A stretch of 64,000 bases of DNA from Caulobacteraceae bacterium (GTDB lineage Bacteria; Pseudomonadota; Alphaproteobacteria; Caulobacterales; Caulobacteraceae), in contig CANJLQ010000002.1 of the NCBI GenBank assembly GCA_947475735.1, positions 62,001 through 126,000 on the forward strand, written 5' to 3'. Both the position numbers and the translations under genes were made by a program. This document shows positions 51,894 to 60,691 of the stretch, one piece after another. Numbering within the stretch: the stretch's first letter is position 1; the number at the start of each line of letters is the position of its first letter. The notes beneath the pieces are model-generated. The model was not told the DNA's origin. It searched no databases and was given only the letters and a program-made list of their open reading frames with translations.

Positions 51894-52160
51894 TCACTTG
51901 GTCTTGGCGTTCGCCAGCATGTAGTCGCGAAGCACGCGATTCACCGCGGTCTGATATTTGGGCTCGGTCCGCTTGAACCAGTCCACCACATCGGCGTCGA
52001 GGCGGATGGTCACGGGCTGCTTCTCGGGGCGAACAAGAGCCCCTCGCTTGAAGCCGCTAAAGTCACGAACAGGCGGAATGTCGCTGTAGTCGATGTCGTC
52101 GTCCGACATCGCATTGATCGCCGCCAAGTCAGCGGAAATGTCTCTCGTCGCCTCGCTCAT
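51894..52160 (-). CDS. brnA: BrnA-family antitoxin
   Basis: An 88-residue antitoxin. Acidic N-terminal residues (DDDIDYSDIPPVRD) would contact the toxin. The ribbon-helix-helix-like C-terminus QPVTIRLDADVVDWFKRTEP, with YQTAVNRVLRDYML, is the BrnA DNA-binding part. It overlaps the toxin gene by 32 bases; toxin-before-antitoxin is the normal brnTA order. Codons are less GC-biased than in flanking core genes. Confidence 0.93.
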   Translation of the reverse strand: MSEATRDISADLAAINAMSDDDIDYSDIPPVRDFSGFKRGALVRPEKQPVTIRLDADVVDWFKRTEPKYQTAVNRVLRDYMLANAKTK

Positions 52161-52449
52161 AGGCTCTCACCTCGTATCTGTCGGCCTTTCGAGCCGAGAT
52201 TATTCGAACAAAGACTTGCCCGTCGTCCGTCGTCCATGTGTGGGCGACGAAAAGCACGGTCGCGGAGCCGACCCGACCAATAGTGCGCCAACGTTCCTCG
52301 CCATCGACCACTCGATCCATCTCGGCGATTGCCTTTGGATCGGAGAAGGCCCGCATGGCCACATCGAAGGCGATCCCATGTTTGGAACGGTTCTGACGCG
52401 CCTTCTCGTCATCCCAGCTAAACTCGAGACCGTCGTATCGTACATACAT
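52129..52449 (-). CDS. brnT: BrnT-family toxin (RelE-like RNase)
   Basis: A 106-residue toxin of the BrnT family: LEFSWDDEKARQNRSKHGIA, FDVAMRAFSDPKAI, RWRTIGRVGSATVLFVAHTW and VRIISARKADRYEVRAYE are all family hallmarks. BrnT cleaves RNA and is neutralised by BrnA. It starts 17 bases after the stop of oligoendopeptidase F on the same strand, so it is either read through from pepF or has a promoter within the pepF end. Confidence 0.93.
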   Translation of the reverse strand: MYVRYDGLEFSWDDEKARQNRSKHGIAFDVAMRAFSDPKAIAEMDRVVDGEERWRTIGRVGSATVLFVAHTWTTDDGQVFVRIISARKADRYEVRAYERGDERHFR

Positions 52450-52465
52450 TTCTGTACTTACAAAT

Positions 52466-54262
52466 TCAACCCAGCGCCTCGAACTGGTCGATCAGTCGCT
52501 CCAGCCGCTTGGTGCCGATGGTCCAGAAGGTCGGGTCGCGGGGGTCGAGGCCAAAGGGTTTGAGGGCCTCGGCGTAGGTCAGGGTGCCGCCGGCGGCCAG
52601 CAGGTCGCGGTACAGGGGCGTGAAGCCGTCCGGGTCCTTGGCGCGGGTCTCCATCAGGGCGGCCACCAGCAGGTCCCCGAAGGCATAGGCGTAGACATAG
52701 AAGGGCGAGTGGACGAAGTGGCTGACATAGCTCCACCAGGCCTCATAGCCGGGGTTGAGCGTGACGGCGGGGCCGAGCGACGCGCCCATTTCCTCGAGGA
52801 ACAGCTGACCCAGGCGGTCGGCGGAAACCTCGCCCCGAGCCCGCTCGTCGTGGAAGCGGGTTTCGAAGCGGTGGAAGGCGATCTGGCGGACCACGGTGTT
52901 CAGACCGTCCTCGATTCGGCCGGCCAGCAGGCCGCGCTGCTCGGACTTCGGCGCGGTGGCCAAGAGGCGGTCGAAGGTCAGGCCCTCGGCGAAGATGGAC
53001 GCGGTCTCGGCCAGCGTCAGCGGGGTGTCGGCGAGCAACGTGCCCTTCTCGGCCGCCAGGGTCTGGTGCACGCCGTGCCCCAGTTCGTGGGCCAGGGTCA
53101 GGACGTCGCGCCGCTCTCCCATCCAGTTCAGGAAGACATAGGGGTGACGGTCGGCGGTGACCGGGTGGGCATAGGCCCCCGATTGCTTGCCGGGCCGGGC
53201 GCGGCCGTCGATCCAGGGCTTGTCGAAGAAGCGACCGGCCCGGTCGGCGAATTCGGGGCCGAGGTCCGAAAAGCTCTCCAGGACCAGATCGCGACCCTGG
53301 CCCCAGTCGAAGGCGCGGGGCGCGGTGGTCTCGATCGGGGCGTTGCGGTCCCACTGGTCCAGGGTCGGCTTGCCCAGGGCCCTGGCCTTGAGCGCGTAGT
53401 AGCGGTGGGACAGGCGCGGATAGGCGGCGGCGACCGCGTCGGCCATGGCGTCGACCGCCTCGCCGTCGACTTCGTTGGAGAGGTGACGGCTGTCGGCGGG
53501 ACGCTTGAAACCGCGCCAGCGGTCCTCCAGCGCCTTGTCGGCGGCGACGGTGTTCAGCACCAGAGCCAGGGTCGGCACGCGGGCGGCGAGCGCGATGTTC
53601 AGGCCCTCGGCGGCGGCCTTGCGGCGGGCGGCCTTGGGATCAGACAGCTGGTTGAGGGCCTCGGCCAGGGTCAGGGTCTCCTTGCCCGCCTCGACCCGGA
53701 GCGCGGCCAGGGTCTCGTCGAACAGGCGGGGCCACTGGGCGTTGATCGGCATGCGCTCGGCGACGAAGGTCTCGAGCTGTTCGGACAGCTCATGCGGCTT
53801 CATGGCCCGGACACGACGCAGCCACGGACGCCAGCGTGCGGCGCCGGCATGTGCCGTCAGGGCGGCTTCCAGCTCGGCGTCGGTCAGCTGATTGATCTCC
53901 AGCGTGACCCAGACGGTCGGTGTGGCGACGGCGGTGATCTTCTCGCGCAGGTCGGCCTCGAAGCCTTGCGCGGCCGCGTCATTGCGGTCGGTGGAGACGA
54001 CGAGGAAGGCGTAGGCGCCCAGCGCGCCGAGCCGTTCGGATGCCTGTTCGTAGAGGGTTATGGCCTGATCCAGCGTCCCGCCGAGGGCGGCCGGATCGGC
54101 CCGCTCGGCCACCATGCGGCCTTGCAGGGCGTTGAGCTCGGCGACATCGGCGCGGGCGGTGTCCAGGTCCGCCGTGACGCGTGCGTCTTCGCGCGACGCA
54201 TAGAGATCGGACAGGTCCCACAGCGGGGGCTCGGTGGCGGGGGTCTTGAAGGGGGCGTTCAT
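52466..54262 (-). CDS. pepF: M3-family oligoendopeptidase F
   Basis: A 598-residue zinc oligopeptidase. The active-site helix LAHELGHGVHQ lies near residue 393, with the third ligand in ETASIFAEGLTFD about 25 residues later. The FHRFETRFHDE and SPFYVYAYAFGDLL segments are typical of the PepF clade. It hydrolyses short peptides in the cytosol. ATG 54262 begins the conserved PPLWDLSDLYASRED start; the open frame upstream overlaps the divergent gene. BrnTA follows directly. Confidence 0.93.
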   Translation of the reverse strand: MNAPFKTPATEPPLWDLSDLYASREDARVTADLDTARADVAELNALQGRMVAERADPAALGGTLDQAITLYEQASERLGALGAYAFLVVSTDRNDAAAQGFEADLREKITAVATPTVWVTLEINQLTDAELEAALTAHAGAARWRPWLRRVRAMKPHELSEQLETFVAERMPINAQWPRLFDETLAALRVEAGKETLTLAEALNQLSDPKAARRKAAAEGLNIALAARVPTLALVLNTVAADKALEDRWRGFKRPADSRHLSNEVDGEAVDAMADAVAAAYPRLSHRYYALKARALGKPTLDQWDRNAPIETTAPRAFDWGQGRDLVLESFSDLGPEFADRAGRFFDKPWIDGRARPGKQSGAYAHPVTADRHPYVFLNWMGERRDVLTLAHELGHGVHQTLAAEKGTLLADTPLTLAETASIFAEGLTFDRLLATAPKSEQRGLLAGRIEDGLNTVVRQIAFHRFETRFHDERARGEVSADRLGQLFLEEMGASLGPAVTLNPGYEAWWSYVSHFVHSPFYVYAYAFGDLLVAALMETRAKDPDGFTPLYRDLLAAGGTLTYAEALKPFGLDPRDPTFWTIGTKRLERLIDQFEALG

Positions 54263-54386
54263 GACAGGGGTTGTGGGGTCGGCGGCCGCCGGGCGCAACC
54301 GGTCGTGATCGTCGCGGCGACGCCGGGCGACCCTTTCGCCGGGCGGCGACATGGGCTCTGATGCAGCATTCGGGGACGAGGACGAC

Positions 54387-56165
54387 ATGACCACCGAAAC
54401 GGACACGGTCGGCGGGGGACGCGATGCCCTGGGAGCGTCGTCCGGGCGCACCGTGGCACCGGCGAGGCTCGGCATCGGGCTGGCGCAGGGGATCGTGCTG
54501 TATCTGCTGATGCGGACCACGGAGGGGGACGGGGCGACCTGGTCGTCGCGGAACCCGGAACCATTCGCGGCGATGCTGTTGCCGGCGCTGTTCCTGCCGC
54601 CCCTGCTGCTGGCCGGGGTCGGGCGGTTGAGGATCGTGACGCTGGCGGTCTGGGCCGGCGTCGCGGCGGCCCTGCTGGCGGGTCTGGCCTGGCACGATAT
54701 CGCGCGGCAGTCGGGGATGGACCGCGAACCGACGTTTCCGCTGTTCGCCTTTTCCGCCGTGGCCCTGTTCGTCGCCCATCACCTGATCGTGCCGGCGGAC
54801 CGGGAACGACGGGTGATCGCCTCGTTTCCCGCCTATTTCGACGCGGCGTGGATGGCGGGGGTGCAGCTGGCGGCGTCGGTCGCGTTCGCCGGGGTCTTCT
54901 GGCTGCTGCTGTTCCTGGGCGCGTCGCTGTTCAACATCATCGGACTGAGATTCCTGGGCGAGCTGCTTCGACAGGGCTGGTTCTTCCTGCCGATGACCGG
55001 ACTGGCGTTCGCCACGGCGGTGCATCTGACGGATGTGCGCGATGGGCTGATCCGGGGGGTGCGGACCATCGCCCTGATGCTGCTGTCGTGGCTGCTGCTG
55101 GTGCTGACCGTGCTGGTCGGGGCGTTCCTGATCGCCCTGCCCTTCACCGGTCTGGACGGGCTGTGGGAGACGGGCAGCGCGACGGCGCTGGTTCTGTCGG
55201 CGGCAGGGGTGATGATCGTGCTGATCAACGCCGCCTATCAGGACGGGCGGCCCGAGAACCTGCCGCCCGCCGTGCTGAGGGTCGCCGTCCAGGTGGCGGC
55301 GGTGCTGCTGGTGCCGCTGGTCGGCATCGCGGCGTGGGGTCTGGCGCTGCGGATCGGGCAGCACGGGCTGACGCCGGACCGGATCATCGCGGTGGCCTGT
55401 GCTCTGGTGGGGGCGCTGCATGCGGGCGGATACGCCTATGCCGCGCTGGCGACCCAGCGCCCCGGAACCCGCTGGATGGCCCCGCTGGAGCGGACCAACA
55501 TCGTCGGCGCCGTCGCCAGCGTCCTGGCGATCCTGGCGCTGTTCAGCCCGGTCGCGGATGCCGCGCGCCTGTCCGTCGCCGACCAGATGGGCCGGCTGGA
55601 GCGGGGCGAGGTCGCGGCGGACAGGTTCGACTACGGCTTCCTGCAGAACTCCAGCGGGAAGACCGGCCATGCCGCCCTGGCCCGTCTGGCGGCCTCCGAC
55701 GACCCGGCGATCGCCGCCCGCGCCAAGGCGGCCCAGGCGCAGATCGTCTTCAACGACCCCAGCGAGAGCCAGGCCGTCCGACCGGTCATCGGCACGCTGG
55801 ACGGCGCCGCCGCCCTGCCCGAGCGCTTCTTCGAGGGCGTCGCAGAGACGGAGGACGCGCGGTCAGACTGCCGCGCCCCAGGCGACTGTCTGGCCGTGCT
55901 CGGCCCGTCGCTGGGATTCCCGCAGGGCGACGTCCTGCTGGTTCAGGCCGGGACCGTCACCGTGTTCAGCCAGGACGCCGAAACCGGCGCCTATGGATCG
56001 CTGGGATATTTCGTGCCGGTCGTGTGCGACGGCCAGCCGGACATCGACGCGCGCGACCTGTTGCGGCAAGGTCGGCTGAGCGCCGGCGAACACAGCCGTC
56101 CCGCGCTGGAGACCGGCAGCGGCGTTCCCGCCGAGCTGGTGGCCAGCGCCCGGCAGCGATGCTGA
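54387..56165 (+). CDS. DUF4153-like polytopic membrane protein
   Basis: A 592-residue protein with about eleven hydrophobic segments over residues 25-410. These include FWLLLFLGASLFNIIGLRFL and GWFFLPMTGLAFATAVHLTD, and the pattern matches DUF4153. The last 180 residues are soluble (AARLSVADQMGRLERGEVAA onward) with three cysteines. The function of DUF4153 is unknown. ATG 54387 follows a GGGGACGAGG stretch; another ATG at 54351 is also in frame. It is divergent from pepF. Confidence 0.82.
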   Translation: MTTETDTVGGGRDALGASSGRTVAPARLGIGLAQGIVLYLLMRTTEGDGATWSSRNPEPFAAMLLPALFLPPLLLAGVGRLRIVTLAVWAGVAAALLAGLAWHDIARQSGMDREPTFPLFAFSAVALFVAHHLIVPADRERRVIASFPAYFDAAWMAGVQLAASVAFAGVFWLLLFLGASLFNIIGLRFLGELLRQGWFFLPMTGLAFATAVHLTDVRDGLIRGVRTIALMLLSWLLLVLTVLVGAFLIALPFTGLDGLWETGSATALVLSAAGVMIVLINAAYQDGRPENLPPAVLRVAVQVAAVLLVPLVGIAAWGLALRIGQHGLTPDRIIAVACALVGALHAGGYAYAALATQRPGTRWMAPLERTNIVGAVASVLAILALFSPVADAARLSVADQMGRLERGEVAADRFDYGFLQNSSGKTGHAALARLAASDDPAIAARAKAAQAQIVFNDPSESQAVRPVIGTLDGAAALPERFFEGVAETEDARSDCRAPGDCLAVLGPSLGFPQGDVLLVQAGTVTVFSQDAETGAYGSLGYFVPVVCDGQPDIDARDLLRQGRLSAGEHSRPALETGSGVPAELVASARQRC

Positions 56166-56295
56166 GCCGGAGCCACGATTAACCCTCGGGACACCACGTC
56201 GGCCAACCCGATCTTCACCGCGTCGAGCCTAGAACCGTCCCGAAACGAGCCAGTCCCGAGCGAGGACCGGCCGGGTGATCAGGGGTGTCCTTCCT

Positions 56296-57744
56296 ATGGC
56301 CAAGACCGTTCTGGTGGTCGACGACGATCCGACGCAGCGCCGGCTGGTGCAGGCGGTGCTGGACCGCGAGGGCTATCAGGTCGTGCACGCCGAAAGCGGC
56401 GGCGAGGCCATCGACCGCCTGACCAAGGGCGGGGGCGCCGACGTGGTCCTGCTGGACCTTGTCATGCCGACCATGTCGGGGATGGAGTGTCTGGCGGAAA
56501 TCCGCACGGCGGGGGTGACCACGCCGGTGATCGTCCTGACGGCGAACGGCGGCATCGAGACCGTGGTCAAGGCCATGCAGGCCGGGGCCCAGGACTTCTT
56601 CGTCAAGCCGGCCAGCCCGGAACGCATCCTGGTCGGTATCCGCAATGCCCTGCAGATGACCCAGCTGACGGCCGAGGTCGGTCGGCTGAAGAAGCACGTC
56701 GCGGGTCGGGTCACCTTCGCCGACCTGGTCGGCGACAGTCGCCCCATGCAGATGGTCAAGGCCCTGGGTGGACGGGCGGCCAAGTCTTCGATCCCCGTGC
56801 TGATCACCGGCGAGAGCGGCGTGGGCAAGGAAGTGATCGCGCGCGCCCTGCACGGGGCGTCGGAGCGGGCAGGCAAGCCCTTCGTGGCGGTCAACTGCGG
56901 GGCCCTGCCGGTCAATCTGGTCGAGTCGATCCTGTTCGGCCACGAGAAGGGCAGCTTCACCGGCGCGTCGGACAAGCACCTGGGCAAGTTCGCCGAGGCC
57001 AACGGCGGCACCCTGTTCCTGGACGAGATCGGCGAGCTGCCGCTGGACATGCAGGTCAAGCTGCTGCGCGCTTTGCAAGAGGGCGAGATCGATCCGGTCG
57101 GGTCAAAGCGGTCGGTGAAGGTCGATGTTCGCATCGTCTCGGCGACCAACCGGGACCTGTCGGGCGCTGTGGCGGCGGGGACGTTCCGCGAGGACCTGTT
57201 CTATCGCCTGAACGTCTTTCCGATCGAGGCCCCGGCTCTGCGCGACCGGCGCGAGGACATCCCGGCCCTGATCGACCACTTCGTCGGGCGCTTCAACGTC
57301 GAGGAGGGCAAGCGGGTGGCGGGTGCCTCGGCCGAGACCCTGGCGCTGCTGACAGCCTTCGACTGGCCGGGCAATGTTCGCCAGCTGGAAAACACCATCT
57401 ATCGCGCGATCGTGCTGGCCGATGCGCCCTTCCTGCAGCCCCACGACTTCCCGGCCATCTCGGGTATCGCCATGCCGCTGGAGACCCAGGCATCGCAGCC
57501 ATCAGCGGCAGTCCAGGGGTACGCCGATCTGCCGCCCCTGCCCGACCAGCCGATCAAGATCCTGGATGAGCGCGGCCATCTGCGCACGCTGGAGGACATT
57601 GAACGCGACCTGATCCAGCACGCCATCGAGGTCTATGCCGGCCATATGTCGGAGATCGCGCGGCGGCTGGGCATCGGTCGGTCGACCCTGTACCGCAAGG
57701 TTCGCGAACAGGGGCTGGAAGGCGCGCTGAAAGAGGCCGGGTGA
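56296..57744 (+). CDS. Sigma-54-dependent response regulator, TacA-like
   Basis: A 482-residue NtrC-type activator. The receiver domain holds D10, D11 and phosphoacceptor D54 (VVLLDLVMPTMSG). The AAA+ domain has Walker A GESGVGKE near residue 173, the sigma-54 loop GSFTGA near 219 (Ser in place of the usual Ala), Walker B GTLFLDEIGELPL, and R-fingers. The C-terminal Fis helix-turn-helix reads HMSEIARRLGIGRSTLYRKV. The overall design and opening KTVLVVDDDPTQRRL resemble Caulobacter TacA, which controls stalk and cell-cycle genes; orthology is likely but not proven. Confidence 0.9.
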   Translation: MAKTVLVVDDDPTQRRLVQAVLDREGYQVVHAESGGEAIDRLTKGGGADVVLLDLVMPTMSGMECLAEIRTAGVTTPVIVLTANGGIETVVKAMQAGAQDFFVKPASPERILVGIRNALQMTQLTAEVGRLKKHVAGRVTFADLVGDSRPMQMVKALGGRAAKSSIPVLITGESGVGKEVIARALHGASERAGKPFVAVNCGALPVNLVESILFGHEKGSFTGASDKHLGKFAEANGGTLFLDEIGELPLDMQVKLLRALQEGEIDPVGSKRSVKVDVRIVSATNRDLSGAVAAGTFREDLFYRLNVFPIEAPALRDRREDIPALIDHFVGRFNVEEGKRVAGASAETLALLTAFDWPGNVRQLENTIYRAIVLADAPFLQPHDFPAISGIAMPLETQASQPSAAVQGYADLPPLPDQPIKILDERGHLRTLEDIERDLIQHAIEVYAGHMSEIARRLGIGRSTLYRKVREQGLEGALKEAG

Positions 57745-57767
57745 CGTATCGGCCACAGGCCGGGGGC

Positions 57768-57785
57768 GTTACAGCGTCCTGTAAC
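57768..57785. promoter_or_regulatory. Palindrome upstream of the TonB-dependent receptor
   Basis: GTTACAG (57768-57774), CGTC, CTGTAAC (57779-57785) form a perfect 7-bp-arm inverted repeat 103 bases before the receptor ATG. There is no T tract, so an operator is more likely than a terminator for the preceding regulator gene, although the latter is possible. TTGACG 12 bases downstream could be a -35 element. Confidence 0.5.
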
Positions 57786-57888
57786 AAAGCGCCTCATTGA
57801 CGCCGCGACGGAACGCCAGCACTGGCGCGTGAAACAAGGCTGTCGTCAGGCTGACGGCCCTCCCCCGCAAGTCAGTTTCAGAGCCGCC

Positions 57889-60684
57889 ATGACCCTCGCC
57901 TCCACCCTGCTCGTCGCGCTCGCGTCGAGCTCGATCCAGACCGCGCCCGTTCAGGCGGCACCGGCTCAGCCACAGGCGGCCGCGCCCGTCGCGCAGGACG
58001 CGCAGAACGAGGATCAGCCCTCGGGGTCGGCGGCGGCGACGGAGGACGACGCGGACTATGTTCTGCCCGAAGTGCAGGTGTCTGCCACGCGCGGGCGGGT
58101 CCAGGGCGACATCGAGCCGGAGGTCACCCTGGATGCCGATCAGCTGATCGCCTACGGGGCGACGAACGTGGCAGAACTGCTGACGGCGCTGGAGCCGCTG
58201 ACGCGGTCGAACCGGGGTCGCGGGGGCGGCGGGCCGGTGGTGCTGCTGAACGGGCGGCGCACATCAGGCTTCCAGGAGATCCGCACCATCCCGTTCGAGT
58301 CCATCGAGCGGACCGAGATCCTGCCCGAGGAAGCGGCCCTGACCTATGGGTTTGCGGCGGACCAGCGGGTGGTCAACATCGTGCTGAAGGCCAACTTCAC
58401 CCAGGCCAACGCCGAGCTGACCTATCGCGCCCCGACGCAGGGCGGGCGCAACTCGACCGAGGTGGAGGCCGGATACTTCAGCATCGTGGGCGGCAACCGG
58501 CTGAACGTCAGCCTGGAACGGGAGCACGACACGGCCCTGTTCGAGACGGAGCGCGACATCGTGCGCGACCCGGGCAGCCAGCCCTTCGACCGCATCGGCA
58601 ATGTCGCGGGCATCCCGTTCGGGGCCGAGATCGATCCGGCGCTGTCGGCGCTGGCGGGGCGGTCTGTGACCGTGGCGGCCAATCCGGGCGTCAGCAATCC
58701 GACGCTGGCGGGCTTTGCCGCCGGGGCCAATGCGCCGCGCACCGACGACCTGATCCAGTATCGCACCCTGCTGCCGCGCGGCGACCAGACGACGCTGAAC
58801 GCCTCGCTGGCGCGCGATCTGAACGAGACGATCAAGGGCACCATCAGCTTGAACCTGGAGGAGCAGACCAGCTTCTCCTACCTGGGTCTGCCCGGGGTGA
58901 CCCTGACGGCGCCGGCCGGGCGAAACGGCTCGCCGTTCAGCCGGGACGTGGCGGTCTATCGCTTCATCGACGATCCGTTCGCCGTGACGCGGGACAATGA
59001 GAGCACGACGGCCAATCTGGGCGTGCTGCTGGACGGCTTCCTGGGCGACTGGCGCTGGACCCTGTCGGGCGCCTATGACCGGGTCGAGACCGACACGGTG
59101 ACCGGACGCGGACTGGACGCGACGGCGGCTCAAGGGGCGGTCACCGCCGGCACGCTGAATCCGTTCGGTGCCCTGGACCCCGCGCGGTTCACCCGCCTGG
59201 TCGATACCGCCAATTCGGTGGCCAGCGGCGGAAACGTCGAGGCCGTGTTCAACGGCGACCTGTTCGACCTGCCGGCCGGTTCGGTGTCCAGCACCCTCAA
59301 GTTCGGGGCCGACACGCGCGAACTGGAGTCCGAAAGCACGCGATCGGGCGTGTTCAGCGCCCGGACCATCGGTCGGGACCGGGTCTTCACCTCGGCCAGC
59401 CTGACCCTGCCCGTCTCCAACGGCGTCGATGTGCTGAGGGCCATCGGCGACGTGTCGGTGAACCTGAACGCCGGCTACGACGACGCCTCGGACATCGGCG
59501 GGCTGACGACCTGGGGCGCGGGCGTGAACTGGTCGCCGATCGACGCCCTGGGCTTCATCGCCAGCTATACCAACGAGGACGGCGCGCCGTCGATCTCGCA
59601 GCTGAACGACCCGGTGATCTCCAACCCCAACAGCGCGGTGTTCGATTTCCGCACCGGCGAGACTGTGCTGGTGACCCGCATCACGGGCGGCAATCCCAAC
59701 CTGACGCCGGATAACCGCCAGGTCTGGAAGCTGGGCTTCAACTGGCAGCCGATCTCCAGCCAGCAGCTGACCCTGCGCTCGGACTTCACGCGCACGACCA
59801 TCGACGGCGCGATCACGGGCTTCCCGACGATCACGCCCGACCTGGAGGCTGCCCTGCCCGAGCGGTTCACGCGCGATGCGACCGGTCGGCTGATCGCTCT
59901 GGACGCGCGGCCGCTGAACTTCACCCAGACCGAACGGTCGGAGCTGCGCAGCGGCTTCAACTTCTCGCGGGCCTTCGGGCGGCCCAACCTGGCGGCGGCG
60001 GGCGGTCCCGGCGGCGGCGTGGGCGCGATCCTGTTCGGCGGCGGCGGCGGTGGCGGGCGTCCGCCGGGCGCGGGCGGACCCGGCGGCGGGCGTCCTCCCG
60101 GTGCGGGGGGTCCGGGCGCGGGGGGGCCTCCCGGCGGCGGCGGTGCTCAATTCCGTGGCGGCGGCGGCGGTGGTCGAGGCGGTGGCGGCATGATGCCGGG
60201 ACAGGGACGCTTCAACGTCTCGGTCTTCCACACGGTGCGCTTCACCGACGAGGTGACGATCCGTCCGGGCCTGCCGGTGCTGGACCTGCTGGACGGCAAC
60301 GCCACGGCCGGAAACGGCGGCACGCCGCGCAACGAGGTCCAGGTCCAGGGCGGCGTGTTCAGGAACGGCTTCGGCACCTTCCTGAACGCCAACTGGCGCC
60401 AGGGCACCGAGGTCGACGGCGGCGTCGGCGGCTCGACCCTGAACTTCAGCGACCGGACGACGGTCAACCTGACCATGTTCGTGGACCTGAACCAACGGAC
60501 GTCGTGGGTCGCGCGCTATCCGATCCTGCGCGGATCGCGCGTCAGTCTGGGGGTCGAGAACCTGTTCGACAGCCGCACCGAGGTGACGTCCTCGACCGGC
60601 GACGTGCCGCTCAACTATCAGCCCGACTTCCTCGACCCCGAGGGCCGGGTGTTCCGGATCAGCCTGCGCAAGGTTCTGTTCTAG
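57889..60684 (+). CDS. TonB-dependent outer-membrane receptor with glycine-rich insert
   Basis: A 931-residue receptor. A signal-like hydrophobic start (LASTLLVALASSSIQ) and an Ala/Pro/Gln linker precede the plug (YVLPEVQVSATRGRVQG, then ADQLIAYGATNVAELLTALE) over residues about 55-165. The beta-barrel extends to a C-terminal aromatic residue (FRISLRKVLF). Residues about 704-770 are a near-pure Gly/Pro/Arg stretch inserted in the barrel. The substrate is unknown. The preferred ATG has no strong ribosome site, and a GTG at 57829 is in frame. Confidence 0.88.
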   Translation: MTLASTLLVALASSSIQTAPVQAAPAQPQAAAPVAQDAQNEDQPSGSAAATEDDADYVLPEVQVSATRGRVQGDIEPEVTLDADQLIAYGATNVAELLTALEPLTRSNRGRGGGGPVVLLNGRRTSGFQEIRTIPFESIERTEILPEEAALTYGFAADQRVVNIVLKANFTQANAELTYRAPTQGGRNSTEVEAGYFSIVGGNRLNVSLEREHDTALFETERDIVRDPGSQPFDRIGNVAGIPFGAEIDPALSALAGRSVTVAANPGVSNPTLAGFAAGANAPRTDDLIQYRTLLPRGDQTTLNASLARDLNETIKGTISLNLEEQTSFSYLGLPGVTLTAPAGRNGSPFSRDVAVYRFIDDPFAVTRDNESTTANLGVLLDGFLGDWRWTLSGAYDRVETDTVTGRGLDATAAQGAVTAGTLNPFGALDPARFTRLVDTANSVASGGNVEAVFNGDLFDLPAGSVSSTLKFGADTRELESESTRSGVFSARTIGRDRVFTSASLTLPVSNGVDVLRAIGDVSVNLNAGYDDASDIGGLTTWGAGVNWSPIDALGFIASYTNEDGAPSISQLNDPVISNPNSAVFDFRTGETVLVTRITGGNPNLTPDNRQVWKLGFNWQPISSQQLTLRSDFTRTTIDGAITGFPTITPDLEAALPERFTRDATGRLIALDARPLNFTQTERSELRSGFNFSRAFGRPNLAAAGGPGGGVGAILFGGGGGGGRPPGAGGPGGGRPPGAGGPGAGGPPGGGGAQFRGGGGGGRGGGGMMPGQGRFNVSVFHTVRFTDEVTIRPGLPVLDLLDGNATAGNGGTPRNEVQVQGGVFRNGFGTFLNANWRQGTEVDGGVGGSTLNFSDRTTVNLTMFVDLNQRTSWVARYPILRGSRVSLGVENLFDSRTEVTSSTGDVPLNYQPDFLDPEGRVFRISLRKVLF

Positions 60685-60691
60685 GGGCGGC

